Source: Acanthopleura granulata (Eukaryota; Mollusca; Polyplacophora; Chitonida; Chitonidae). From it: a stretch of 64,000 bases of DNA. This document shows, piece by piece, positions 24,440 through 37,200 of this stretch. Made by a program: the position numbers and the translations under genes. Numbering within the stretch: position 1 is the stretch's first letter; every line of letters starts with the position of its first letter. Location of the stretch: contig JABBOT010000003.1 of NCBI GenBank assembly GCA_016165875.1, positions 30,299,663-30,363,662 on the forward strand. The letters run 5' to 3'. Below the pieces are notes generated by a model that worked only from the letters and a program-made list of their open reading frames with translations, ran no database searches and had not been told where the DNA came from.

Positions 24440-24570
24440 TCTGTTTCGGCTGCACCTTTAAGTCTGGAAGTTTATCAGGCGAAGCGGGTTGGTTATTTAC
24501 TCCAGGTTCTCCGGTTTCCACCATCCATAATCCTGACCGCCGCGATTTAAGTGAAAAAATTTGGTTAGAT
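24440..24570 (+). repeat. Diverged SINE body and tail
   Basis: TCTCCGGTTTCCACCATCC, CCTGACCGCCGCG and TTAAGTGAAAAAATTT correspond to the sense body and tail of family 1 (CGGTTTCCTCCCACC, GGCCGCCGTCG, ATAAGTGAAATATTC). No clear head. Confidence 0.55.
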
Positions 24571-24756
24571 ACTGACGAACTTTCCAAAGCACAGATATGC
24601 ATATCATATGAACGGGGAAGACAATTACGTGACCTTCACTGAACGTTAAATGAAGGACATAGTTATGCCACGGAGCGTCATCGACGACTAATGGGTACGA
24701 TGGATACCTGAAGAGTGCATGGGAGCTGGCGGGTGAATCAACAGATCCTCTGTGCG

Positions 24757-24830
24757 AGGCCGGGTTTGAACCCATTTATCGCGTGCCCTAGGGATTGAAA
24801 GCGTCACATAACCACTCGACCGAACCCATT
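24757..24830 (-). repeat. tRNA-like sequence (SINE head or tRNA relic)
   Basis: On the minus strand it reads GGTCGAGTGGTTATGTGACG (A-box-like), then GGGTTCAAACCCGG (B-box-like). The spacing and GGTCGAGTGGTTA resemble a Ser/Leu-type tRNA. The arms do not pair well enough for a functional tRNA. Its orientation opposes the SINE tail at 24440-24570, so the two are probably separate insertions. Confidence 0.5.
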
Positions 24831-24865
24831 TTCATGAAGTTTTTATTTTTTTTATTTTTTTTTTT

Positions 24866-25075
24866 TTTTTATTTGAATGGTGTTTTATGCCGTACTGAAG
24901 AATAATTCACACATACGACGGCGGCCAGAATTGTGTCCGGAGGAAACGACCATCGCCAGGTTGCTGGCAGACCTTGTCACGCGTGGCCGGTGAGGCTTGA
25001 ACTCACCGGGATGGCATTGGTGAAAGGCACCTTGGTCATTACGCTGCAGTAGCGCCCTAACCCCATCGGCTCCAT
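24866..25075 (-). repeat. Family-1 SINE with imperfect target-site duplication
   Basis: The tail ATTTGAATGGTGTTTTATGC, body CGACGGCGGCCAGAATTG, AGGTTGCTGGCAGACC and reversed head GGCTTGAACTCACC are present. The flanks CATGAAGTTTTTATT (24833-24847) and CATCAAGTTTTTGTT (25073-25087) match at 13 of 15 positions, consistent with an aged duplication. A T-rich tract lies at the tail side. Confidence 0.85.
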
Positions 25076-25089
25076 CAAGTTTTTGTTTA

Positions 25090-28000
25090 CATATTTAGAC
25101 ACAACTTGTAACGGCATTTAAGAATTATACCTTGTCAGGATCTCAATATACATGTTGTACACATGCATACAGCTTACACATTAAGTACATACAAGATGAA
25201 GATTAAATATTCAAAAAATAACAACCTCTTAAACCCGTTTAGCGACCTTAACATAAAACTATATTGCACGGTGTAGATCATGTATATATACTACGTATTT
25301 ATTTTAATGCGGATATGTTACTCATCTCAATAAAATGTTCACGATTCTGAACTAAAATGTTAGGTGATATTTTTTATGCGTCCAACCTTACAACATGATT
25401 TATTGGCGGAAATGGACCCAAAAGAAGTTTGTTTTTAAGGCAGGTCTAAATCTTGTTATCGAGGATTATAGGAAAGCGACGTTGCATTATACGCTGACTA
25501 ATTTTAATTTCGGATATTATAGAGATGCATAACTCCTATACCTATGGAATTCACATTGTTTATGTCGTTGAATACATCTACGGCATTTTAAGAACACTCA
25601 GCTTTCTGAAGCGTGTCAGTTTATGGATATGTATTACATGTTTACATTGGCCTTAGTTATCGTATACATCTGCATATATGCATAAGAGTATGTTGTATGT
25701 AAAACTTTGGCAACAGAAAAACAACAAATATCGTCTGTTTGTTACCCTACATGTAATACTATATAGACCTGAATGGAACATTCCTATCGCTGAAATAGTA
25801 TGCATATACCTGCCGGTCATTACAACGGATAAAAATGCATGCAACTGGATTTGAATTTTCCATGTCATTTGTTCCGTTACCCACTGGAATGAATTTCGAA
25901 TTTGTATAGACAACAAGATGTATGATTTTACAACTACCACATGCAACTTGTTCGCTGCAATTAGATGCAGAAACATAGACATCGCTCCCCCCCCCAACCC
26001 CCCAAAAAACAATGGCATCTCATGGTAAACATGCAAGGATTCAGCAAAAAGGTTTCTCTTTCGTCTCGCTGTTTTGCCTGTTTATATAAGAAGTGGAAGT
26101 TTAGCGCATGTGTCTTTATCATGTATAGAATATCGTATACGTTTAAGTCAGTAACTCTCAATTTAAAACCACTTGCTTTTTTCCTCCAAGTTCAGCGCAG
26201 AAGCGAAACCCCAACGGTGTATATAAAGAGTGTAAGCGCCCTAGCGATCTGCACGTGGGTTGTTTTTGTGTGAAGTGTTAGTGAATGGCAAGAACTGTGT
26301 AGCGTACAGTGGGGTGGACGAGTATGTATACACATACACGGAGTGAATAGCTCTGGTGTCGTATAATATACACACTGTGAGTCTAATTCCGGTTTTCATG
26401 GCTGGTTTAATGCTAACGAGTCCGTCCCGGGAACTGTCAGGTGTCAAGGCGAATGATTGATGGAATTTACGTGCCAGTAAGGGCGCTTATGCTGCATCTA
26501 TATGTTAATATTCGACCTCTGGTGCCCTTCACAATTGAATACAATTGGTCTCAATTAATTTTCAACTTACTCCGAACAGGAGTTTGATAGGTGAGCGTTT
26601 AACCCATAAGTAGGCCTACGTATACAAAACTTGGGCATCAGGCAAAAAAAGACCATTTATCTTTATAGATAGCGTCTATATTTATATATGTATAAATATT
26701 GACCTTGGAAATGGTTAAAAATCCATTCACGTCGATTGGGAACATTCGGCAAACTTTTCGGTGACATTTTGCTACCAGTTTCGTTCCCATAGTTCAGACT
26801 GGATTTGGGTGAACTGTATAACGTGCTATACCCTTTGTCAGCCAGAGATACGGGCAACTGATGGGCTTAATCACTGAGGCTGGCACGCGGCCCCTTCCCA
26901 TGCGACCCCCCTGGGAGCATGCCCTATGTACACGACAGTCTGTGGTGGGTCGATGCAGATCCTTGTACCTTTAGGAAACCGTGCAAAACAAGCCCACAAA
27001 AAACACGTGCACTTTGGTTCCAAATAAAGCAAAAAAAGGACCAGTGACGCATGATGTATATGTACATACGAGCACTATTGGTTATACGGGGGATATGCAT
27101 ACAAGCAGACCACCGTTAGTGACATACCGGAGTGGAGGAAAAAAGGCATGAACCCTTCGGCTGTTTTAACTCGGTTGTTATTTTTTTCCTCTGCCATAAT
27201 CATTATAATCTGTTTAAGTAGAGAGGCAAGCTGTATTGTACTTAACCACCGAACAACATAAGTGGCCTAAGACAAATTGTACTCATGATATGATGAGTGA
27301 AAAGAACCCGCTAAACCACAATTCTCTAAATAGCGGCTCAGCGCAAGATTCTCTCCCTTGATGAAAGATGTACTTGTATCGTTTCAAAGACTGGCGCACC
27401 ATATGTGTGAACTGGTATTGTTTTTGTATTAGAGATAATCGCAGAAATCAGCTATGCACTTTGACATCGAATGCCAATGGAAATAATGAAATAATACACC
27501 ATGTCATGCCAATTTAAAAAAAGGGGTATACAAATAATGGCACATAGCATTTACCTTCTGTAGTACATGTTTTATAAAATTACGAAAGACTTCAGAGAAG
27601 AAAGGCTTTCATGTCACCGAAAGGAGTAAATGATCAATTGTTCTTTGTCTGTTAACTGTCATTTTTATGAGCAGACTGCAGGCAGAAAATCTTCAACCAT
27701 ATAAGACGTACTTCACGATAATTAAGTATACTGGTACATGAAGTGGGACTGTCAGGAATTTTACTGTTATTTGACAAAAAGAGTTTTATAACCCCATAGG
27801 GGAAGTTGGTTAGTAAAATTCTCTGCGTGCAATTTTTTTCTAAAGTATTCCCTGTTTTGTATATATACAGCCCTTGTTCTGTGTACAGAAGACGAGACAT
27901 CATCATTTTAAGGGTCATGAAATATTTTAATATGGGGAGGAAATGATGGACCCTTGCCTGACGCCTTTCTATGCTTCTGTTATCAACAGGGGCTAATGCA

Positions 28001-30065
28001 CAAGTCCGCTAAAAGCTAGCTCCATGTAAACACTTACATTGAAGTTTACCGTCTATGATACTGATTACGCGAATGAGGGCGCTTTCTGAAAACGCTATTT
28101 ACTTGTTATTAACAGACGTGAAATTCAAACGCCGACAGAATTGAATATAAAACGACTCAGGTCAACCCCATTTACGATATGCACTGTCAAGCCTTCAAAT
28201 GTGAGATAGTCGCGTAAATCATGCGCCTGTAAGTATAAACTGGGCCCTGTCGGACTGAATAAACAACAACGCGTGTTGTTGGAGCAAGACACACTTGAAT
28301 TCGCCTTTTTGTCATTTTTCATTCTCGCAGATGTCAAAATCTACGATAGGTTTTTTCATAACTTGTGGCGCCTAACCATGAGTCAGAGATTATGGATGGC
28401 GATTAATAACGCATATACATGGCAATATGCTTTTTCTCTCTCCATGTTGCAGGATATTAGTGTATATACACCGAGCGATTCCAGGTGACCGCAATATATA
28501 TGTGTGTAGGTATATAAGGTCTCACTTTTATAAGGTTATCAGATAATATTTAAGATCCCGATATGAATTTCGTTTTTATTTCAGTTACAAGGAAAACGTC
28601 TTATGTAATTTATTGTTGAAAAGTTAATGTAAGACGTATATATACACATAAATATAGCTAAACTATGAAGAGATAACTAATGGGAATATGGGAAGAAGCT
28701 GTGCAATTTTTACACAAGATAACGGTTATAGAATAACAGTATTTGTCTTTTCACGTGTAAGTTAGTGGATCGGGTGTCATTTAGAACTGTTTATAGTTGC
28801 AAAATTTATGCAGTTTTTCGCTGCATGAATTTCAAGACTTTTCCAGTAATTGTTCAATGGCCGGAAAGTGTGGTGTATATACCCATGTACAAAGCTAAGT
28901 TTCGTAGGCCTGTCATGCAATATAATTCAAAGGAGAACCTTGTCTATACCTGGTGAATATACAAATACAATGGTTCTCTGCAGTTCTCTTCATCCACCCA
29001 TAAATGAAGAGATCTTAAATAGTCTTGAGTATATGTTGAATAAATAAACAAATAAATATAAGTAAATAAATAAATAAAACATGTATGCTGGATTTAACAG
29101 AAGTCAAAGTATAATCTGCATTGGACTTATTTTCTCTTAACTATGCCATGGTTTACAATCTTATATATACGGTGCCCCACATGAAAAAATATGGTTAAAG
29201 TCAAGAAAACAAGCATAGTCATATACTGCACATAAATATACTGTTGTACATAGAACCATATTTGCCACGGTCATATTGAAGCATTTTTAGAAATCCACAC
29301 AGAACGCAATTGTACGTTTCTTAGAAGCACATTATATAAACTTATATATAATTAACTTCCATTCGATTTAGACGTTTGGAAATAGCACTCCATGCACCAA
29401 GAACACATTTACTCTATATAAGTTGCCAATATATGACGTACATGGCCAGGTAGAATATGTTGTTACTAAGTTTATGCATCGGCTAGCAAGCTGTTATTGG
29501 CATTTTGGTAGCTCCCTTATTTATCGTAAGATTCCTTAAAGGCTTAGCATATGTACGAATCACGAAAGCAAAAATGCTATACTGAATATAAAGTGCATCA
29601 ATGCCAGGGCACCGGCACAAATATACATAAAATAATTTCTGTCTTGCTTTTGTACGTCGATTCTGATATTTAAAGTTACACTCGTGTCCACCATACAAGA
29701 CCATTATAATGTGTATATCGTGTGACAGTTTAACCGGTATTTTGTTCATGGTAGCATTTACACACAGAACCAACTTATTCCGTTTGGGATATGGTGTGGT
29801 AAAGAAGATATTGAAACAAAAATCTTATCACTTAATGTACACATACACTGATATGTTGCCTATTGTTTGTGTTTTCTTATCTTCCCTTTTTCTGCATTTT
29901 CCCACTTTTAACCAACGGAATCTTCATGTAGATATCAGTATCCATTAAGCCAAAGATCAGGTCCATCATAGTACGCCTCATTTAACGGTTACTTGGAATC
30001 TTCATAATATAACCCTTCTATAACACCCTTCAATACCTATACATACATATGTATACATTTATTCG
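25090..30065. other. Intergenic, AT-rich, no gene recognised
   Basis: Only short frames without motifs. The longest, 127 codons on the minus strand at 25653-26036, is rich in Cys, Phe and Tyr and looks like chance in AT-rich DNA. An (AAAT)n tract sits at 29040-29080. Confidence 0.5.
29040..29080. repeat. (AAAT)n-type simple repeat
   Basis: Repeated AAATA units read directly; possibly the remains of a SINE poly-A-like tail, with no SINE body beside it. Confidence 0.8.
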
Positions 30066-30069
30066 TTTA

Positions 30070-30560
30070 TTGGAGATATTAATTGGACATTATTTAATGA
30101 TGAGGTTTGCCGCCTGCACACTTGGGCCATATAAGTCCATACATTGCCCGTTATAGAGCCATGGCCACGTTCCACACTTTGGCTTGGCTGAACGCGTTAA
30201 TTACAGCTCCTTGTTCCATATGATGCCAGGATGGCGTGTGGAGGTGATGTTAGAGCAGGCCGGTGGGGCCGGGGCACTAATGCAGAGCCGATGTCCCAGC
30301 AGCTGACGACTTACACGACTCGTGGTTATTTAGATCGATGGTTCAGGACATATCCCTGATCAGCGCCCCCGTTAGTCCGAGCCTCAGACTCCACAGCGCT
30401 CGCAATATTCCCAGGCCATTCGGAAAAAAACACGGCAGAAATCAGCTCTGATAGCCAATTATCGCACTATTTTAAGCGATTTCCGAGTGTGGGCCATGCC
30501 GATGGGGTTGCCAGCACGGAATCCTTCTCGCCAGGCGACACAAAGCGTGATCTCTAACAT
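30070..30560. promoter_or_regulatory. High-complexity non-coding block, candidate conserved element
   Basis: The block is higher in GC than its flanks, with stops in the reading frames over most of its length and homeodomain-type cores (GTTAATTAC near 30197, CCAATTATCG near 30455). It also has E-box-like CAGCTG (30299-30304) and GATCAGCGCCCCCG near 30358. No comparison was possible, so the regulatory call is inference. Confidence 0.3.
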
Positions 30561-31033
30561 CGGATTCTCGCCCAAACTCTCCAGGGTTTTTCCTCCAGTG
30601 ACAGATCCACTCTTCATTTTACCACCAAATCATAAGACTGATTTCATTTCACTTTTTTGGGGCATAGTGATCCTGTGTTTTTTGCGCAGAGAGTAGGCGC
30701 CAGTGTTATCAGGTTATATATATAGGTCTGCCACAGCAGTCGAATTACGAGAGTTATGATGTATTCCGTGTGACTGAGAGAACATTGTCTTTCCTTGAAT
30801 GAGGAAAGATATTATTCTTTCAAAGGAATATTTGCCACAGGGTTATTAATTACATCCTTATCTTTCAATCAAGGGTAAAATCCACATACCGGTATACATT
30901 ACAAATATCATCATTTACTCTTTCCTTTGCATTCTTTAATGTCTGCATGTGATTCACTATATATTTTGCTTTCTTTGTGGACTATTTAGCCAAAGACACG
31001 AGTTATGATATCTAGTTGTTACACACGTATACA

Positions 31034-31240
31034 GGCCAATGCGGTCGCTGTGAGTTCAAGTCCACAGTTCCCCTCTGGCCGTACGTGGGAAGGTCTGCCA
31101 GCATCCTGCGGATGGTCGTGGGTTTCCCCCGGGGCTCTGCCCTGTTTCCTCCCACCGTGATGTTAGCCGCCGTCGTGTAAGTGAAATACTCTTGAGTATG
31201 GCGTGAAACACCAATGAAATAATTTAAATAAATAAACTAT
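31034..31240 (+). repeat. Family-1 SINE, 5'-truncated
   Basis: It starts in the head (CCAATGCGGTCGCTGTGAG, TTCAAGTCC), continues through GGAAGGTCTGCCAGCATCC and CGTGGGTTTCCCCCGGGG, and ends GTGAAATACTCTTGAGTATG, GTGAAACACCAATGAAAT, (TAAA)n. The A box is missing. Confidence 0.9.
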
Positions 31241-34200
31241 ACAGACTATACAACGATATCTTCAATCCTTCATGAACCATGTGCTTGATAATTACAGTCT
31301 ATAAGATTTCGTGGCTTGACATGTTATTACTAAACAACATGCATCACATGCCTCCATGCATCATCCTACGATTTTCGGGTATCTTTCCTTATGCTTGATT
31401 AAGCCTTAGTTAATGTTGCAGGGCGAAATGCAGCAATTTAAGGCGTGTAGATGTATATAAGGCTATAGAAGGCGTACTGGCTGGCATGTTTTGCATGTGC
31501 AATATATATAAATGTATTTTCTTCCACAAGGAGTTTGACAGCTTGGAGTGAAGCATCAGATGGTCACTTAGTCAACCCTATAATCGATTAATCAGATTAA
31601 TCACTTCCTTAACTAGTTATTTAGTCCCTCAATCAAATCAGCGTTAATTTTCTTAATAACAATGACGTTTTATCTAGAACCATGACTTGTGCACCATTAT
31701 CGGATTTATCCTCATTTGCACCGTCTGATATTTCTCCTTAGACAGACGTGTAATTTACACTGCCTCACAGTCATGAATTCTATTAATTAATCAAGGGACA
31801 GACATTGCATGATGATGGGACTATATAATTTGATACAAGCATGCTTTACAGGCGTATCGACTTCGTTTTAATAAATGATTATGCAGAGAAATCCAGCATG
31901 ACTTATAAAATGTCACCATAGAATGGATGTATTTGAAAAGCCAGCATCACATAATATTTGGCGCGACTGCATCTGCATGCACCATATAGACATGCCACGT
32001 AATATTTGACCGCAATTTATGGAATTGAATTACTAGGTGAAAGCCGTTTCAGTAGAGATGCAATCTTGGAGAGAGTAAATTGCGTACAAAGGGCTCGGTA
32101 GTTCAGATATGCATATTGGCAATTAGCTGCTGAGTCGAGCTAATTCACCTGTCATAGCCGAAACCCACGTACGAGCTTCCTGCGTCGTCAATAAATCTGA
32201 TATAACTAATTTATCCCCAAAACAGAATTAATGCACTAAGACACCGCAGCCTCTCCAATTAGAATTTAATCGACCGTTTCGCTTGAGTCGAAAGCAACTC
32301 TTCTTGATTCTAGCCGAAGCATCTTGAATGCATGGCTGCCTAGGTATAAACAATGAAAACATGGTATTAGATCCCGGGCATGGTATAAGCGCTGAACGCC
32401 GGGAATACCACGGTAGAAAATCGCGAGAGACCAAGTGTCCATCTCGCATACGCGCAATACTGAGTTAAGCGACTCACAAGATTTCTATATTGGCAAACTT
32501 AGTGTTACTTTGCTTTGTGCTCAACACGTAATTGCCTTGACGATAAGCGCTATAAAAACTATACTGTGTACGAGAGGTACACATTATTGTGGCAAAAACG
32601 CACATCCACATAATTTTTGTGTACCAGCAGTACTCAGTTTGTGTAATTTATGTAATACATCCACATCACATCATTTGTGTACCACTAACACACATGCATT
32701 ATGGATGTGCAAATTTGTACATCGTTGTATAGAGATACGACGCCATGGTGGTTACGTTTGGCGAAACGTGTGAAACGGGTCCCGGAAAAGTGCAGTGACA
32801 CCTTCATTTACAGGTAATTATACAGGGATATATAGAATATTTGTTTTCGGCAACTTCATGCTATGCATGGTGCACCAACTGAATCTGTGGATGTTTACTC
32901 GGAAAAAAGCGGAAGAGAAAACGAACGCTTGCGGAAATGATCTACAACATGATTTACGAATTTATCCTAGAAGAACAACTGTAAACAGTCAAAAAATTAA
33001 CCACATGTGGCACAATGCTCTAATTACATAAATATAAAGTGTTTACATTTCTTCTTTCTTCTTTTTGACTGCTTGCTTACAGTGATGGTTGAAATATAGC
33101 GGATGTTGATTTGGCGGGCCGTGTAATTGGATACACAGGAAATATTCAACGTGGCTTAAGGCGAAAGGTATAATATGGTAACACATGTCGTAATGGGAAT
33201 GCTTCAAACAAGTGCCATGACTGTGGCCGAAGGTAAACATTGGACATATTTTTTAAGCATGTTTTATTGCCGGTTTGAATATTTTGGATAAAGTCAACAC
33301 AGCATGTCAGTTGTAAGTGTAAACAGCTCTGCACATGAATATATGACGCCATCTCTAGATCACGTGCTCAACAACTTAATTCTTATCAATACTCTAAATG
33401 AGCGCCCTATTGATTGCCAAAGAGTTAGGAAAATATTATACTAACCCAGCCGGGAAAATGTAAACAGAAAGTTCTGCTCCGGTTCGATGTGACTTTTGTT
33501 TTCCACGGGCAAAAGGAAAAATATATTTCGGTTTATGTCGTCTGGTGTAACAAAAACGGTTTTAAAGGAAACAAAGGCTGCACGTCTGCAGGTCGTGAGC
33601 GTGGTCGGGAATACGCCGGCTGACATTTCTGCTCACTGGAGACAGACACACAAGAATCTCCTTGGGAGTCTTTCACGTAATGGATTGCGATCATCGATTC
33701 GAAACTCTAATCGTGACTAAAGGTAGTTTCCGCCTGGCGGTCGTGGTCTAAACCGGAAGACGCCTGCGACGTGAAACGTGAAGATCTCTCGACCAGACTG
33801 TTGTGCTTGTAGAAAATTGTCACATCATATACCCGCCGTATCCTTGCATTCAGGAGAAGGTCGCTGGAAAAAACAAGCACTCCAGGTGTGTTGAAAATGT
33901 AGTTTCCAGTGACACACGTAGGCTTTTTTTTTTCTTTTTTTGGTATTGCTTTTACGTATGAAGCATTCAAATTTATATCTTCGCGATCAATCTTCGCGAT
34001 CAATCTATAATTAGTGGTGAAAAACTATCTGATATAACAATAATAGTAATGGTAATAAGAGTAATAGTGATTATGTAATAACAATAATAATAATCTGTTA
34101 ATTGTGAGTAACGTGTTAATTACCAAAGAACGTAATCATGTAATTATTATGTCAACTCACGACGATGATATTGTAAATGATACCGCATGTCTGGCGCCAC

Positions 34201-37200
34201 TCACTGGCTTATCAACAACGGAAATGACAAAACGGTCCAGTGCGCTTGCGTGTAATGCTACAAATATGTCGATGGAATTGACTGGAAGGCCTAAGGTAAC
34301 TACGTCATAGAGATTTATCTTTCTATCTATAACGTCCGAAGTTTGAATTCAGAATGAGAGGTTTGCCAGTTCATCACATTATCCCGCCAACAATAATGCT
34401 AAAATGACACTTCTGGGTGTGGTTGAAAATTGTTGTGCTCTATGAAGTATATAAGTTATGACTGTAACATCGGCCTGACGAATGATTACTAGTCAATACT
34501 ACATTCCCTGCTTATAACAGAGCCACATTATATTTTGCCACATGGCTTGTACGAATCACCTACCGTGATTTAGGCTCAGTTCAGCCGCGTTATGTCATTT
34601 TGGAAAAGGTTTGGTGTTTACGCATTCACCATATTTAGCCTTGGCAGTTCGAATCCAGAATCTACAAATTTTGAACGCATCATTGAAATTTATTCGGATT
34701 TGCTTCGTTTGCTATCGTTATCAATATTTTCGAGCCACAATGTAAGTATAAATTAATTTTGCAAAGATAAACTACAATACATGTAATATGTGCCTCGCAA
34801 ATCATGAGATATTAAACACTAAAGCGTTGTAAGGCTCTACACATTCCTAGCCAAATGTAAAACGCAAGTAGGTTGGCCTGGATTTACAGTAGCTCTATAT
34901 ATACTGGAGAATATTGGAAGAATGGACTAGAAAAATATTTTACATGGTTTGTCCTCACTGTCCCGGAAACCTCCGATGACCGTTCAGAGTTTCACCTTCG
35001 TAGCCTAACCCACAGCAACACTTTTGTATGAAGTTAAAATTTGATTATTTTAATTCACCTTGTCTCTCTGGACGACGACAAATTTATTGCGAGGATCTAT
35101 AATTGAATTCCAGGAATGTCAGTGGCTTACTAATGTGCCCGGACCGTATAATAGGCCGTCTGATTGGTCTGTAGAGAGAGACGGACAGACGTCTCACGTA
35201 GATGGTCCACAGATTGAAGTGGCGTTCTTCAGCGAGTTAGGTTTCCAGAAGGTCTGATACGTCAAAGCAACACTCAAAGTTATTCCATTCTTGTGAACAG
35301 TCTGGGTCACCAATTGGAAACTCCAAGACTATACAGGCAAAGGTTTCTAAGGGCATAATTACATTTGAATTTCATCTGGCATATCGTCTTTTCATGAAAA
35401 TTTATTGCGATAGCTCAAATCATTGCCATTTCGCTGCACTGTCGCCACTAACATCAAAGCAAACAAGCGACGCTGATTTATCCGCGATCGACGTTTGGAC
35501 AAGCGATCCATGCCATGCCAAAGACTTCCCAGAAAACCGTGGCAGTATCGTTTTGTCATTTTTCACCACGGGCTCTTTGATGATTTTACGCTTCCTTCTA
35601 TAATTAGGACAAAGCTACGGTCTCCAGATTGCTCACTGTCTCCAATGATGAAATCTAGATCATATCACAAACATTAACGGTCCCGATAGCAATGTTAATA
35701 ACGCTGCTAGACGCACATCCCTTTGATGTCTTTCTTGCGTAAAGCAAAAGTTATCCTGCGCGAAAATATAATGTTGTCTCTGCTTCATGATGTGATATCT
35801 GGAGTCTGATAAACTCCACAATTACACTGTCGATCATTCAATAACGGATGAATTTGATCGCCAGTCGTAACTTAAGCTATCACGTTAATTTCAAAGTGTG
35901 ATAAAATACTTGAATTCCTTTAATGTGTATTGCCAAAGAACGTCTCGAAGTTTATTGCGCTCAGATTGGAATCAGTGTGGGCCTACCCATTTTAATGCCA
36001 TTTTTGTATCCGTCAAAGCGAAGGATGTGTATGGTATAATTTCCGTAGGAGCATCAAGAATATGAATAGAAACAGCCTTACGATAACCATTCTTAATTCC
36101 AATTTTCATACCCGCAGACTCAGTATCATTCAGTATCCATTAGAAATTATTACGGCTTAAAACCATATCTGTATACCTCCCAATAAAAGTATATTTGTCC
36201 GTGAACCAATAATTCAGTGACAACACACATGAAGAAATTTGACAAAAATTGCGAGATGTAGGCCTATACCCCTCTCGCAAATATATAACTCCAAGTCAGT
36301 CATGACTGTGTTCATCAAACAAAGAGTCTGTCGTTATCCTAATAGCATAGATGGAGAATTTTCCTGTTTGAGTTTACGCTTTCTACACACCAGCAGAAGA
36401 GAAACACATAAGAGATGCAGCTTTAAGTGAAGAGATTTATTAAGGGTACTCGAGGAAGAGCGGTGGTTTATTCTTGGCAAACCGGTTTTCTCCTCTCACA
36501 AACCAGAACAACAATGTGTAAGCGATATATTCTTCTATTTAACCGCTTTAAATACCAATAAAGTAAATAAACAAATTCAGCACACACTCTATACTATATA
36601 GAGATGTGTACCATAGTCATACATGAGACTAATATCCGGTCAACACTACATCTGTTTCGATTTTTCCTTTGACGTTACAAATGGTTCAGTCTTTCGTATT
36701 ATGGAGCAAGCAATATCAGTACACTGTGTAAGACCATTTCCTGTGAGAGATTAGAATGGTATATTACACAGACGTCAGCAATTTTAGTAACAATCCTTCC
36801 CAACTACAAAACCTTGGCTGTATTAAAATCCTTCATATAATAGATACGTATCGCACCAAGCTTTGACCATGGGGTGTGTATACAGTCTTGGTAAATGGAA
36901 CGGAATGATAAAATGGGTTCAGTAAGGGTAATACAGCCATCACCAGCGGCCTGCTACTCGAGGAAATTGCTGCATTGTCCAAGGCCCATTATGCTCAATG
37001 AAGCGAATCATTTTTACGATTTTGGCTTGACTCAACGGAAGTGGCTGTTTCTGGTGTTTGCCGACGTCCCTTCAGCCACTATAAAGGCCAGTTTTATTGG
37101 TCATTTATTGTTCGGATTATTGACCGTTAAGTGGACATCGTGTTCAGTTGTTATAACCACGGGGTATATATATCAAACACTGATGAAATATCTCTCTTGA

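Noticed and set aside
24757..24830. Possible tRNA-Ser/Leu gene on the minus strand
   Set aside because: The boxes are present but the stems are poorly paired; called a tRNA-like relic.
25653..26036. 127-codon minus-strand frame
   Set aside because: No domain, no splice context, and a composition typical of random AT-rich DNA; overlapping frames exist on the other strand.
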